Shown here: piece by piece, positions 46,136 to 54,692 of the stretch
Layout: each line of letters starts with the position of its first letter
Position numbering within the stretch: position 1 is the stretch's first letter
Origin: Nocardioides sp. W7
GTDB taxonomy: Bacteria; Actinomycetota; Actinomycetes; Propionibacteriales; Nocardioidaceae
Length of the DNA stretch: 64,000 bases
NCBI RefSeq assembly: GCF_022919075.1
Contig: NZ_CP095078.1
Span: 3,906,001-3,970,000, forward strand
Direction of reading: 5' to 3'
Program-made: the position numbers and the translations under genes
Notes under the pieces: generated by a model
Told to the model about the DNA's origin: nothing
What the model saw: only the letters and a program-made list of their open reading frames with translations
Database searches by the model: none

Positions 46136-47254
46136 ATGGGCATCAAGATCCTCGTCGCCGGCGTGGCCGCGACTGTGCTCCTCGCACCGGGTGCCGCCGT
46201 GGTTGGAGTCGCGACCCTGATCAGCCCGGCCGCGGCGGGCTCGGGGTCCTGCCTGTGGGACCCCGCCGCGAGCGGGAGCCTCGGCGTCACCGGCCCGGTG
46301 CCCGCGACCATGGCCGCGGTCAACACCTACGGCGAGACCGTCACCCTCGACCAGCAGCAACTCACCCGCGCCGCGACGATCATCGCGGTCGGCAAAGCAG
46401 AGGCCATCCCGGTCCGCGGCCAGCTCATCGCGATCATGACCGCCCTCACCGAGTCCTCGCTCCGGGTCCTGTCCAACACGAGCGCCTACCCCGCATCCGC
46501 ATCAATCCCCAACGACGGCAACGGCAGCGACCACGACTCCGTCGGCCTCTTCCAACAACGACCCGCAGCAGGATGGGGCACCGTCGAGAACCTCATGAAC
46601 CCCATCTGGTCCTCCCGCGCCTTCTACGGCGGACCCAACGGCCCGAACCACGGCACACCACGTGGCCTCCTCGACATCGACGACTGGCAGACCATGGACC
46701 CCGGCGCCGCTGCCCAAGCCGTCCAGGTTTCCGCCTATCCAGACCGCTACGCCGTCAACCAACCCGTCGCCGAGAAGGTCCTGACCACGCTCAGCGGTGT
46801 CACGCTGAGCAACGGCCTGGACTGCGCACAGGCCGGCGGTGACCACCCGGCTGGCCTGCCACCGGGCTTCCCCGGAGCACTGATCGCGGCGGCCTCGGAG
46901 CAGATCGGCAAGCCTTACGTCTGGGGCGGCGGCGACTTCAACGGCCCCACCGGCGGCGGCTTCGACTGCTCCGGCCTCGTGCTCTACGCCGCCTACCAAG
47001 CCTCCCGCGGACGCATCCGACTTCCCCACTACACCGGCGACCAAATCCGCCTCGGCCAAGGCATCGCCTCAGCCGACAAACAACCCGGCGACCTGATCTT
47101 CTTCAGCTACCCCGGCGCCCGCCGCCCACACCACGTGACCATCTACGTCGGCGGCGACAAGATCCTCCACGCACCACGCACTGGCGACCACGTCCGCTAC
47201 GGGACGATCTCGGAGTTCGCGGGCGAAATAATGACGGTCCGACGACTGGCGTGA
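46136..47254 (+). CDS. Peptidoglycan hydrolase: lysozyme-like plus NlpC/P60 domains
   Basis: A 372-residue exported enzyme. A signal anchor (about 5-30) is followed by a lysozyme/transglycosylase-like domain (about 78-228), with TALTESSL (Glu106) and DHDSVGLFQQRPAAGWG. The C-terminal NlpC/P60 domain (about 250-372) has Cys278 in FDCSGLV, His333 in HHVTIYVG and His345. It would open the cell wall for the transfer channel, like VirB1-type proteins. The start lies 7 bases after the previous stop. Downstream, the transfer module is interrupted by the IS remnant and trk genes. Confidence 0.88.
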   Translation: MGIKILVAGVAATVLLAPGAAVVGVATLISPAAAGSGSCLWDPAASGSLGVTGPVPATMAAVNTYGETVTLDQQQLTRAATIIAVGKAEAIPVRGQLIAIMTALTESSLRVLSNTSAYPASASIPNDGNGSDHDSVGLFQQRPAAGWGTVENLMNPIWSSRAFYGGPNGPNHGTPRGLLDIDDWQTMDPGAAAQAVQVSAYPDRYAVNQPVAEKVLTTLSGVTLSNGLDCAQAGGDHPAGLPPGFPGALIAAASEQIGKPYVWGGGDFNGPTGGGFDCSGLVLYAAYQASRGRIRLPHYTGDQIRLGQGIASADKQPGDLIFFSYPGARRPHHVTIYVGGDKILHAPRTGDHVRYGTISEFAGEIMTVRRLA

Positions 47255-47326
47255 CCGTACGCAAACCTGACCGCCAAGTCATCGGCGGGCATCCCGGCTC
47301 CCTTCTGTTGTCAACCGGCCGGTCTG

Positions 47327-47653
47327 GGCTTCATCGACACTATGAGAAGCCAGGACCAAGCGGTCGAGTCGATCTGTCGCGTCCTGCGTGAGCAGGGCTG
47401 CCAGATCGCCGCACGGACCTACCGGGCCTGGAAGCACGCCGGACGCACCGTCGCAGCCCGGACCGTCACCGATGTCCACGTCGTCGACGCACTACGCGAC
47501 ATCGCCTGGACGACCAAGCTCGAAGCCAACGGCGTCGTGGTGCGCAAGCTGGCTCCCGAGGGCTTCTACGGGCGCCGGAAGATGACGGCGTACCTGCGCC
47601 GAACCGTCATGCCGGAGGCATCCGCCGGCTTCAAAAGGGCCTACGCGTGGTGA
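47327..47653 (+). pseudogene. IS3-family transposase (orfB) remnant
   Basis: The N-terminal part of an IS3-type OrfB is readable: GFIDTMR, VESICRVLREQGCQIAART, DIAWTTKLEANG, then EGFYGRRKMTAYLRRT. It breaks off after ASAG, where the remaining catalytic DDE core should follow, and stops at 47653. orfA and both terminal repeats are missing. It marks the left border of the inserted trk segment. Confidence 0.78.
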
Positions 47654-47721
47654 CGAGAGCGGCGCTGTCACGTCCACAGCTCACGGAGCCTGCTTTGGGT
47701 CGAGTCGCCAGTAAGAGTTGC

Positions 47722-48393
47722 TCAGCGGATGTTGCAGAACTCTTCGACCTTGCGAGTGGGGCCGGAAACGATGAGGTGGTCGTGGCGGCTGACGGTGGTT
47801 TCGGGGCGCGCGTAGGTGAAGTCTTCTCCGGTGCGTTTGACGCCGACGATGGTGACGCAGTACTTGCTTCGCGGTGCTGACTCGGCAAGGGTCTTGTCCC
47901 ACGTGAAGGGTGGGGCGAGGGTGCGGGCAATGGAGAACTCGTCGTCGAACTCGATGTAGTCCATCATTCGACCGGTGAGCATGTGGGCGACGCGTTCGCC
48001 CATGGAGAACTCGGGGTAGATGACGTGGTGGGCGCCGACTCGTTCGAGGATGGCGCCGTGTTTGCGGGTGATGGCCTTGGCCCAGATGTCGGGGATACCG
48101 GCTTCGGCCAGCGCCAGGACCGTCAGGACGCTGGCTTCGATGTCGGTGCCGATGGCGACCACAGCGCGGTCGAAGTCGGCTACGCCGAGTTGGCGCAGCG
48201 CCTCGTCGTCGGTGGTGTCGGCTTGTGCAACGTGGGTCAGCTCATCCGCCCATCGGTCGACCAGGGCCTGGTTCTCGTCAATGGCAAGGACCTCCTGTCC
48301 CATTCGGACCAAGGATTCGGCGACGGCGGATCCGAACCGGCCAAGGCCGATGATGAGCACGGAGGTGGGGGCGGGGTTCCTGAACTTAGCCAA
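47722..48393 (-). CDS. trkA: TrkA/KtrA potassium uptake regulatory subunit
   Basis: A 223-residue RCK protein that gates the TrkH/KtrB channel. The N-terminal Rossmann domain has IIGLGRFGSAVAESL (14-28) and ends the second strand with the acidic AIDEN (37-41). A C-terminal RCK_C (TrkA_C) domain occupies about 135-220. The start is TTG 48393, inside the trkH end (8-base overlap), so the two are coupled. Confidence 0.9.
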   Translation of the reverse strand: MAKFRNPAPTSVLIIGLGRFGSAVAESLVRMGQEVLAIDENQALVDRWADELTHVAQADTTDDEALRQLGVADFDRAVVAIGTDIEASVLTVLALAEAGIPDIWAKAITRKHGAILERVGAHHVIYPEFSMGERVAHMLTGRMMDYIEFDDEFSIARTLAPPFTWDKTLAESAPRSKYCVTIVGVKRTGEDFTYARPETTVSRHDHLIVSGPTRKVEEFCNIR

Positions 48394-49726
48394 TGACGGG
48401 TCGCTCCTCGGGGAGGTGGTAGTGGCGGTGGCGGGACTTCAGCGCAAGCGCTGAGGCGACGGTGATGGTGCCGACGCGTCCGACGAACATGAGGACCATG
48501 AGGGTGATCTCGGCAGCCGGTGGCAGATTGGGGGTGATGCCGGTGGAGAGGCCAACGGTGGCGAATGCGGAGATGGTCTCGAAGAGGACCACGTCAAGTG
48601 CGTAGTCGGTGACCAGCAGGATCGTCATGGTGCCGACGGCAATGGCGGCCAGGGCGAGCAGTACCACGGTGAGGGCCTGTCGCAGGGTCTGGGCGCCGAT
48701 CATGCGGTGGGCGATGTTGGTGTCGCGTTCGCCGCGCACTTCGGACCAGATGACGAAGGCGAGGAGGAAGAACGTAGTGACCTTGATGCCTCCGGCGGTA
48801 CCGCCCGAGCCGCCGCCGATGAACATGAGGACGTAGTTGATGGCCATGGTCTCGGGGGTGATCTGCCCGTAGTCGATGCTGTTGAAGCCCGCTGTGCGGG
48901 GCACGACGCCGCCGGTGATGCCGCCGACGACCTTTCCCAATGGGCTGAGTCCGCCGAGGGTGTCTGGGTTGGCCCATTCCAGAGCCAGGAACGCCCCGAT
49001 GCCCGTCACAAGCAGGATGAGCGTGCCGTAGACGGTCAGTCGTGTGTGCACGGTCCACTCGCGCGGGTTTCGCCAGCGGCGGCGTAGTTCGAACAGGACC
49101 GGGAACCCTATGCCTCCGGCGACTATCGCGACACAGATGGGGAACATGATCCAAGCGTCGTCGACGAACCCGATGAGGTTGTCGGAGTAGAGCGCGAATC
49201 CGGCGTTGTTGAACGCCGAGATGGAGTGGAACACCCCATGCCAGACCGCGTCCGCCCACGACTCGTCGTAGCGGACCCGGAAGCGGGCGGTCAGCAAGGC
49301 CGCGAAGGCCGCCTCGAACGCCAGCATTGTGATCGCGACCCGACGCACCACATGTCGTACGTCGCCGATGTTGAGGGTATGGGTCTCGGCCTGGGCGATC
49401 AGGGACGACTTGAGCCGCAGTTTCCCGCCGACCAGCATCCCGAGCAGGGTCGCGAGCGTCATGATTCCGAACCCGCCGACTTGGATGAGGCCCATGATGA
49501 CGACTTGGCCGAACGGTGACCAGTAGGTAGCGGTGTCCACGGTGGTGAGCCCGGTGACGCACACGGCCGAGACGGTGGTGAAAGCGGCCGTTAGGACCGG
49601 AGGTCGCGTCGGGCCGGGTGTCGCGTACGGCAACGAGAGCAGCACCGTGCCGACGATGACAGCAGCAAGGAACGCGAGCGGCACGATCCGGGCTGGGTGT
49701 GCCATCCCGCTCCAGATGCTTCTCAC
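48386..49726 (-). CDS. trkH: TrkH/KtrB potassium uptake membrane subunit
   Basis: A 446-residue membrane protein of the TrkH/KtrB type, with about eight to ten hydrophobic helices and four selectivity-loop repeats. Examples are TTVSAVCVTGLTT and SISAFNNAGFAL. GTG 49726 is preceded by AGGAGG. The product imports potassium with TrkA. The pair is oriented against the surrounding transfer genes and lies between two IS remnants, so it is an insert in the element. Confidence 0.92.
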   Translation of the reverse strand: MRSIWSGMAHPARIVPLAFLAAVIVGTVLLSLPYATPGPTRPPVLTAAFTTVSAVCVTGLTTVDTATYWSPFGQVVIMGLIQVGGFGIMTLATLLGMLVGGKLRLKSSLIAQAETHTLNIGDVRHVVRRVAITMLAFEAAFAALLTARFRVRYDESWADAVWHGVFHSISAFNNAGFALYSDNLIGFVDDAWIMFPICVAIVAGGIGFPVLFELRRRWRNPREWTVHTRLTVYGTLILLVTGIGAFLALEWANPDTLGGLSPLGKVVGGITGGVVPRTAGFNSIDYGQITPETMAINYVLMFIGGGSGGTAGGIKVTTFFLLAFVIWSEVRGERDTNIAHRMIGAQTLRQALTVVLLALAAIAVGTMTILLVTDYALDVVLFETISAFATVGLSTGITPNLPPAAEITLMVLMFVGRVGTITVASALALKSRHRHYHLPEERPVIG

Positions 49727-49909
49727 GCTTGCCTCCTGCTATATGGCCTGGTCGGCCAAACCATGACAACGTAGCGGCGCGGCTGGCCGAGTGGAGAGGT
49801 GGACGGCCCAACCGCATCCGACCCGAGAGAATGTAGGCTTCCTGGCGGTGCCGTTGAGTGCTGGCGTAGGGCAGCGACCGGTCGCGCATCGCACTGGTGA
49901 GGATCAGAT

Positions 49910-50080
49910 GTGGACGTGCCTGCATGGGTGCCAGTCGTCGCTATGGCAGTCGGCGTCATCCTCATGCTGCGCGCCACCGCAATCGTGGCGACCAAGGGTG
50001 AGGGGCGCTTTCACGCCGACCCGCTGGTCAGCATCCTCGTGGGATTCGGGCTGATACTGCTCGGTCAATACCTGCTGTAA
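49910..50080 (+). CDS. Small membrane protein, 56 residues
   Basis: The frame GTG 49910 to TAA 50080 encodes two hydrophobic segments (VPVVAMAVGVILMLRAT and LVSILVGFGLILLGQYLL) joined by a charged loop, typical of a small membrane protein. It is divergent from trkH and too short for most gene callers. It may be an accessory of the transporter, but no motif proves that. Confidence 0.45.
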   Translation: MDVPAWVPVVAMAVGVILMLRATAIVATKGEGRFHADPLVSILVGFGLILLGQYLL

Positions 50081-50242
50081 CGATCACGGCGGGCGCACCG
50101 TGCACAGGCGTCCTCGTCGACGCCTACGCGTCCGCCATGGTCACCTACGCCGCAGGAGCTCCTAGCCTCTGCTTCGCGACCGACACCCTATGGATACCGC
50201 GGACTTCGATCGTCCCAGTTCGGCTAGTCGCCGAGCAGTTGG

Positions 50243-50516
50243 CTATGCCAGCTTATGGTTCATCCGTCGGTTCCCGGCCCGGGACAGCCTGGGCCGGTTC
50301 TGCTCACCTGAGGAGGCGTCAAGGGGTGCCGGTCCAGGACGCGAGCCGGTTGCGGTCGGCGAACCGAACTAAGTCGTCCACGTCGGCCAGAACCCGGCCC
50401 GCGACCATGGGACCGACGCCGTGGATGTCCATCAGTCGTAAGCCCCGAGCGAGCACGATCGACATCAGCTCGGCGGTCGCCTGGCTCTGCGCGCGAAGTC
50501 GACCGGCCGCGAATGT
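50243..50516 (-). pseudogene. IS110-family transposase remnant, frameshifted
   Basis: The C-terminal Transposase_20 region is readable on the minus strand: DIHGVGPMVAGRVLADVDD, then RFADRNRLASWTGT. A missing base in a G-run (about 50322-50325) breaks the frame, and LDASSGEQNRPRLSRAGNRR continues in the next frame to a stop at 50243. Only about 90 codons remain; the DEDD catalytic half is gone. It marks the right border of the trk insert. Confidence 0.75.
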
Positions 50517-50537
50517 CCCGTCTGTGCACCTTGGTGC

Positions 50538-50828
50538 ATGGACAAGCTTCCTGTCGGCCTGATCGCATTCGGCCCAAACTTCGGCGCCATCGGCGGCTCG
50601 GGGGATCTCCGCGCCATCGTCGGAGCCCTGCTGACCTACAGCCTGGTCATCGCGGTACTGATGCTTGTGGTGTCCGTTGCGACCTGGGCGATCGCATCCA
50701 GCTCGGGGAGCTCGCACACCGCACAGCGGGCCAAGGTCGGCTGCTTCGTCGCCATCGGCGGGGCCGTCCTGACCGGGGGCGCGCTCGCGTGGGCGAACTG
50801 GCTGCTGGATCTCGGCGCTCACCTATGA
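50538..50828 (+). CDS. DUF6112-like small membrane protein, copy 1
   Basis: A 96-residue protein with two membrane helices (about 26-54 and 66-90), matching the VirB2/TrbC-like layout of DUF6112 proteins found just before TrbL-like genes in actinobacterial elements. It may form the pilin-like part of the conjugation channel. The start lies 22 bases from the IS110 remnant, so its native promoter may have been replaced. Confidence 0.65.
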   Translation: MDKLPVGLIAFGPNFGAIGGSGDLRAIVGALLTYSLVIAVLMLVVSVATWAIASSSGSSHTAQRAKVGCFVAIGGAVLTGGALAWANWLLDLGAHL

Positions 50829-50857
50829 GGCGTCCGCCCTCGTCCTCAGGAGCTTCG

Positions 50858-51163
50858 ATGAACCTTTCCACGGCCGCCGCCCTGTTCCCGCTCGATATCA
50901 GCATCAGCCCGAACTCCGATGGGTTGCCCGGCATCCAGCAGCTGCGCGACGTGGTCGGCGCGGCGATGACGATCGGGTTGATCCTCGCCGTACTCGCCCT
51001 GATTCTCTCGGCCATCGTGTGGGCGTTGGGTGCGAATTCGTCGAACCCGCATCTCGCGGGTCGCGGGAAAGTCGGCGTCCTGGTCGCGCTGGGTGCCGCG
51101 ATCGTGTGTGGGGCGTCGGTGACGCTCGTGAACTTCTTTTGGAACGTCGGGCAGCAGGTCTGA
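50858..51163 (+). CDS. DUF6112-like small membrane protein, copy 2
   Basis: A 101-residue protein with two membrane helices (about 30-58 and 70-95) and a short exposed N-terminus. It shares the layout GDLRAIVGA / QQLRDVVGA ahead of the first helix with copy 1, so the two are paralogues. ATG 50858 is preceded by CAGGAGC. It is followed 13 bases later by the TrbL-like gene. Confidence 0.68.
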   Translation: MNLSTAAALFPLDISISPNSDGLPGIQQLRDVVGAAMTIGLILAVLALILSAIVWALGANSSNPHLAGRGKVGVLVALGAAIVCGASVTLVNFFWNVGQQV

Positions 51164-51176
51164 ACGGAGGCACGTT

Positions 51177-52514
51177 ATGGGTGTGTGCGATGTTCCGGTG
51201 ATCCATCCGGTCTGCAACGCCGCCGGGGACGCTGCGGGTGCGGTCGTTACGGCGCCGTTCGACTGGCTCGCCCAGGGCATGAGTGGCGCGGCGGAGTGGA
51301 TGTTCACCTCCGTGTGGCAGGTCATCGACTCCACGACGTACGTCGATGTGACCAGCGGCGAGTACACGGACGTCTACGGCATCATGTTCGGCGTCGGTGT
51401 CTTCGTGATGCTCGGCTTCTTCATGCTCCAGGTCATCGGCGCCATGATCCGACGGGAACCAGCCGGGCTCACCCGAGCCGCACTGGGTTTGGCGAAGTCG
51501 ATCCTCGGGTCGTTCGTCGTACTCGCGCTCGTGGGCACGGCGTTGGAGATCACTGACCAGCTGTGCGTCGGGATCGTCAACGCCGCCGGCACCAACATGG
51601 ACGAGATGGGCGAGCGGGTCGGCGTCCTTGCGAAGGGACTCGGCACCATCCACCTCGCCGCACCGGGTGCGGGTTCGATCCTGACGATCTTCCTCGCCGG
51701 CCTCGCCATCGCCGGAGCGATGGTGGTGTGGATCAGCCTGCTGATCCGTAAAGCTCTGCTGCTGATTGCGATCGTGTTCGCGCCGATCGCGCTGGCGGGG
51801 TCGAGTTGGGATCACACGCGGGGCTGGGTGAGCCGGTGGGCGACGTTCGTCATCGCGATGATCTTGTCCAAGGTCGTGCTGGTGGTGATCTTCCTCCTCG
51901 CCACGGCGCAGGTGTCGGCGCCGATCGATGCTGATCTGGAGTCGGTCAGTCAGCCGATGGCCGGGGTCGTGCTCATGCTCATGGCCGGGTTCGCGCCGTA
52001 CCTGACCTACAAGGCGATCGCCTTCATGGGCTTCGACATGCACCACGCGATGTCGGCCGAGCAGGAAGCCAAGGGTGCGCTCAACCGGCCACTGCCGATC
52101 CCGCTGTCGCGGAGGACCGGGAGCGAGCCGACCAAGATCCTTGGAGACGGCGGTGGCGGTACGGCACCCGGCGGTTCCACTGCCGGTCCGCCAGGTGCCT
52201 CGACGCTCGGCGGCGGTGGTACGGCGACCGGCGGATCCCCTGCCGGTGCACCGTCGAGTGGCAACCCAGGTGCGACGACCGGCGGGGGTGTCGGATCTGG
52301 AGGCGCAGCTGGCGGCGGGGCCGCCGCGGGTGGCGCGGTCGCCGCGAGCGCGGTGGTGGCCAAGGAGGCCGCTGCGGCCGGGCCACGGCTCGGCGGGTTC
52401 GTCGCTGCGCAGGCCACGGATCAGGCGCAGGCATCCGACTCAGCGTCCCCTGCTACGTCGGTCCCGACGGCGGTCGCCGAGTCCACGCTTGCCGCACCCG
52501 CCGAACGGAATTGA
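51177..52514 (+). CDS. TrbL/VirB6-like conjugation channel protein
   Basis: A 445-residue polytopic membrane protein with about six helices between residues 68 and 290 and a long Gly/Ala/Pro-rich, probably disordered C-terminal tail (about 325-445). This layout is typical of the TrbL/VirB6 component of Gram-positive conjugation systems. It lies between DUF6112-like and SCO6880-like genes, the usual order. Confidence 0.78.
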   Translation: MGVCDVPVIHPVCNAAGDAAGAVVTAPFDWLAQGMSGAAEWMFTSVWQVIDSTTYVDVTSGEYTDVYGIMFGVGVFVMLGFFMLQVIGAMIRREPAGLTRAALGLAKSILGSFVVLALVGTALEITDQLCVGIVNAAGTNMDEMGERVGVLAKGLGTIHLAAPGAGSILTIFLAGLAIAGAMVVWISLLIRKALLLIAIVFAPIALAGSSWDHTRGWVSRWATFVIAMILSKVVLVVIFLLATAQVSAPIDADLESVSQPMAGVVLMLMAGFAPYLTYKAIAFMGFDMHHAMSAEQEAKGALNRPLPIPLSRRTGSEPTKILGDGGGGTAPGGSTAGPPGASTLGGGGTATGGSPAGAPSSGNPGATTGGGVGSGGAAGGGAAAGGAVAASAVVAKEAAAAGPRLGGFVAAQATDQAQASDSASPATSVPTAVAESTLAAPAERN

Positions 52515-52521
52515 CCCGCCC

Positions 52522-53973
52522 GTGTCCGCCTCGACCAGCTCCGAACCGTCGTTGACGCCGATCAAGTTCTCCCGCCTCACCCGACGCGGGGTGCTCCTCG
52601 GCCTCTCGGGTCCACAGCTCCTGATGGCAGCCCTCGCCTCGGGCACGCTGATCCTCGGCCTGTACGTGGGCGCCGTCCTGCTGACGTTCCCTCTCATCGG
52701 GGTGTTCGTCGCCCTGGCGTTCGTCGGTGCCGGCGGACGAAAGCTGATCGAGTGGGCGCCGATCGGTGCCCGGTGGCTGTGGCGCTCGTCCGGCGGACAG
52801 CTGCTGTACCGGCGACGCATCGTGAAGCCGCGCCCCGCGGGAACCCTCGCCCTACCCGGCGATGCCGCCCGGCTGCGTCAGTGGGTCGACCCCGAAACCG
52901 ACGCCGTGATGGTGCACGACCCCCACGCCGCGACGCTGACCGCGATCATCGGCGTCGCTCATCCGGCGTTCGTGCTCCTCGATCCCGCCGAGCAGGAACG
53001 ACGCGTGGTGTCCTGGGGCCGCGTCCTCGCCACAACCTGCCGATCCGGACGCCTCGCATCACTGCAGGTGATGGAGCGGACGCTGCCCGAGTCTGGCAAG
53101 GGCCTGGCCGACTGGTGGGAGGCCCACGGCACCCGGACGGGCTCGTGGGCCTCGACGACGTACGCCGAGCTCGTCGAGCGCGCCGGACCGGCCGGCGAAC
53201 GTCACGCCAGCACCATCTCGATCTCGCTTGACCTCAAGACCGCCGCCCGCGCCATCCGAGCAGCCGGCGGTGGCAACCGCGGGGCCGCCGCCGTACTGCG
53301 TCAGGAGATGGCCACGGTGCTCGCCGCGCTCCGCTCCGCCGACCTCTCCCCCACCGAGTGGCTGACACCCGGCGACCTGGCGCTGATCCTGCGCTCGGCC
53401 TACGACCCGGCCGTCGCCGGCGCGCTCGAACGCCACGGCGGCGTGGGCCGCGACCTGGCCACCGCCGGCCCGGTGGCCGTCTCCGAGTCGTGGGCCAGCC
53501 TGCGCAGCGACTCCGCGCACCACTGCGTGCTGTGGGTCAGCGAGTGGCCCCGCTCGCTGGTCTTCCCCGGCTTCCTCGCCCCCGTGCTGCTGTCCTCCGG
53601 GATCCGCCGCACGTTCTCGCTGCTCTACACGCCGATGCGCACCGACCGCGCGGCCCGCGACATCCGCAAGAAGAAGACCGAGTACATCTCGGACGCCGCC
53701 CAGCGGCAGAAGATCGGGCAGATCGAGGACGCCCAGCAGACAGCTGAGTACCACGACGTCCTCCAGCAGGAAGCCGACCTCACCGCCGGCCACGGCGTAC
53801 TGCGCTGCACCGGCCTGGTCGCCGTCAGCGCGACCGACCCCGACGAGCTCGAACGAGCGGTCGCGGCGATCGAGCAGGCCGCGATCCAGGCCTCCTGCGA
53901 GACCCGACGGCTCTGGGGACAGCAGGCGCAGGGGTTCTGCGCAGGGGCGCTTCCGCTCGCCCGGGGCATCTGA
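52522..53973 (+). CDS. SCO6880-family transfer protein
   Basis: A 483-residue protein with two closely spaced membrane helices (about 36-52 and 54-72), then a soluble region. It matches my memory of the SCO6880 family next to VirB4-type ATPases in actinobacterial elements; the N-terminus resembles PrgI/VirB3. The soluble part may correspond to the N-terminal half of VirB4, with the ATPase supplied by the next large gene. GTG 52522 follows the TrbL-like stop by 7 bases. Confidence 0.75.
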   Translation: MSASTSSEPSLTPIKFSRLTRRGVLLGLSGPQLLMAALASGTLILGLYVGAVLLTFPLIGVFVALAFVGAGGRKLIEWAPIGARWLWRSSGGQLLYRRRIVKPRPAGTLALPGDAARLRQWVDPETDAVMVHDPHAATLTAIIGVAHPAFVLLDPAEQERRVVSWGRVLATTCRSGRLASLQVMERTLPESGKGLADWWEAHGTRTGSWASTTYAELVERAGPAGERHASTISISLDLKTAARAIRAAGGGNRGAAAVLRQEMATVLAALRSADLSPTEWLTPGDLALILRSAYDPAVAGALERHGGVGRDLATAGPVAVSESWASLRSDSAHHCVLWVSEWPRSLVFPGFLAPVLLSSGIRRTFSLLYTPMRTDRAARDIRKKKTEYISDAAQRQKIGQIEDAQQTAEYHDVLQQEADLTAGHGVLRCTGLVAVSATDPDELERAVAAIEQAAIQASCETRRLWGQQAQGFCAGALPLARGI

Positions 53974-54046
53974 TCGCTGGACCGTCGCTGACGACTCCCG
54001 CCCGCAGCATCCGTCCGCGTTGACCTGGGTCGCCCGGTAGCCCCGT

Positions 54047-54169
54047 TCAGTAGCAGGGAGCGCCCTCGCAGCAGGGACGGATGTAGCCGCACCCGTCGCA
54101 GCGCTCGTGCGAGGTCTCCCAGCGCATCATCGTGTCGCAGTTCGGACACGGCTCCGTCAGATCAGCCAC
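54047..54169 (-). CDS. Tiny cysteine-rich protein, 40 residues
   Basis: The minus-strand frame GTG 54169 to TGA 54047 encodes a 40-residue protein with CPNC (8-11), CDGC (24-27) and CC/C (33, 34, 39). Two spaced CxxC pairs in a short frame fit a small zinc ribbon. It is antisense to the transfer operon and may be real or chance; the cysteine spacing favours real. Confidence 0.4.
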   Translation of the reverse strand: MADLTEPCPNCDTMMRWETSHERCDGCGYIRPCCEGAPCY

Positions 54170-54269
54170 GACCTCAGCGTAGGCCGACCGGCGCGTGGAG
54201 CCCGGTCGACACGACGGAGCACCGCACGCACCTCATCGATGAGCACGCACATCGACCGAGGAGGACAAC

Positions 54270-54692
54270 ATGCCCACCTTCGACGACCCGGTTCTCGATG
54301 CCGACGAGGTCCGCGAAGCGCTCCGAGGACTGGCCCACGCGACGCGCCGGATCGAAGACCCGACGGCCGTCTACGCCGTCCTCGGCGCGATCAGCTCCGC
54401 CCTCGCGTCGCTGACCCAGGCGCTTCACCAACTCGGTGGCTTCCACGACGCGCCTGTCACGAGCACCGCGCGGGTCGCCGGGGATCCGCACGCCGGCCGA
54501 GCGGCGTCGTACCGCGTCTCCTGGGAACTCCACCGTGCGGCCGAGATGGTCCATCAGGTCGCTGAGGTGGTCGACCGGGCGCACGAGGTCGAGGCGACGA
54601 TCGCCTACGACGTCCACGACTCCCCCGTCGCACCCGCCCCAGCTCCGGTTCCGGCTCCTCGGCCGGTTCGTGACGACGGGTTGTCGCTATGA
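54270..54692 (+). CDS. Hypothetical protein, 140 residues
   Basis: I do not recognise it. It is a soluble helical protein, with a Pro/Ala-rich tail after about residue 118. A strong ribosome site (GGAGGA) precedes ATG 54270 and the stop overlaps the VirB4-like gene by 4 bases, so it belongs to the transfer operon. Confidence 0.6.
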   Translation: MPTFDDPVLDADEVREALRGLAHATRRIEDPTAVYAVLGAISSALASLTQALHQLGGFHDAPVTSTARVAGDPHAGRAASYRVSWELHRAAEMVHQVAEVVDRAHEVEATIAYDVHDSPVAPAPAPVPAPRPVRDDGLSL

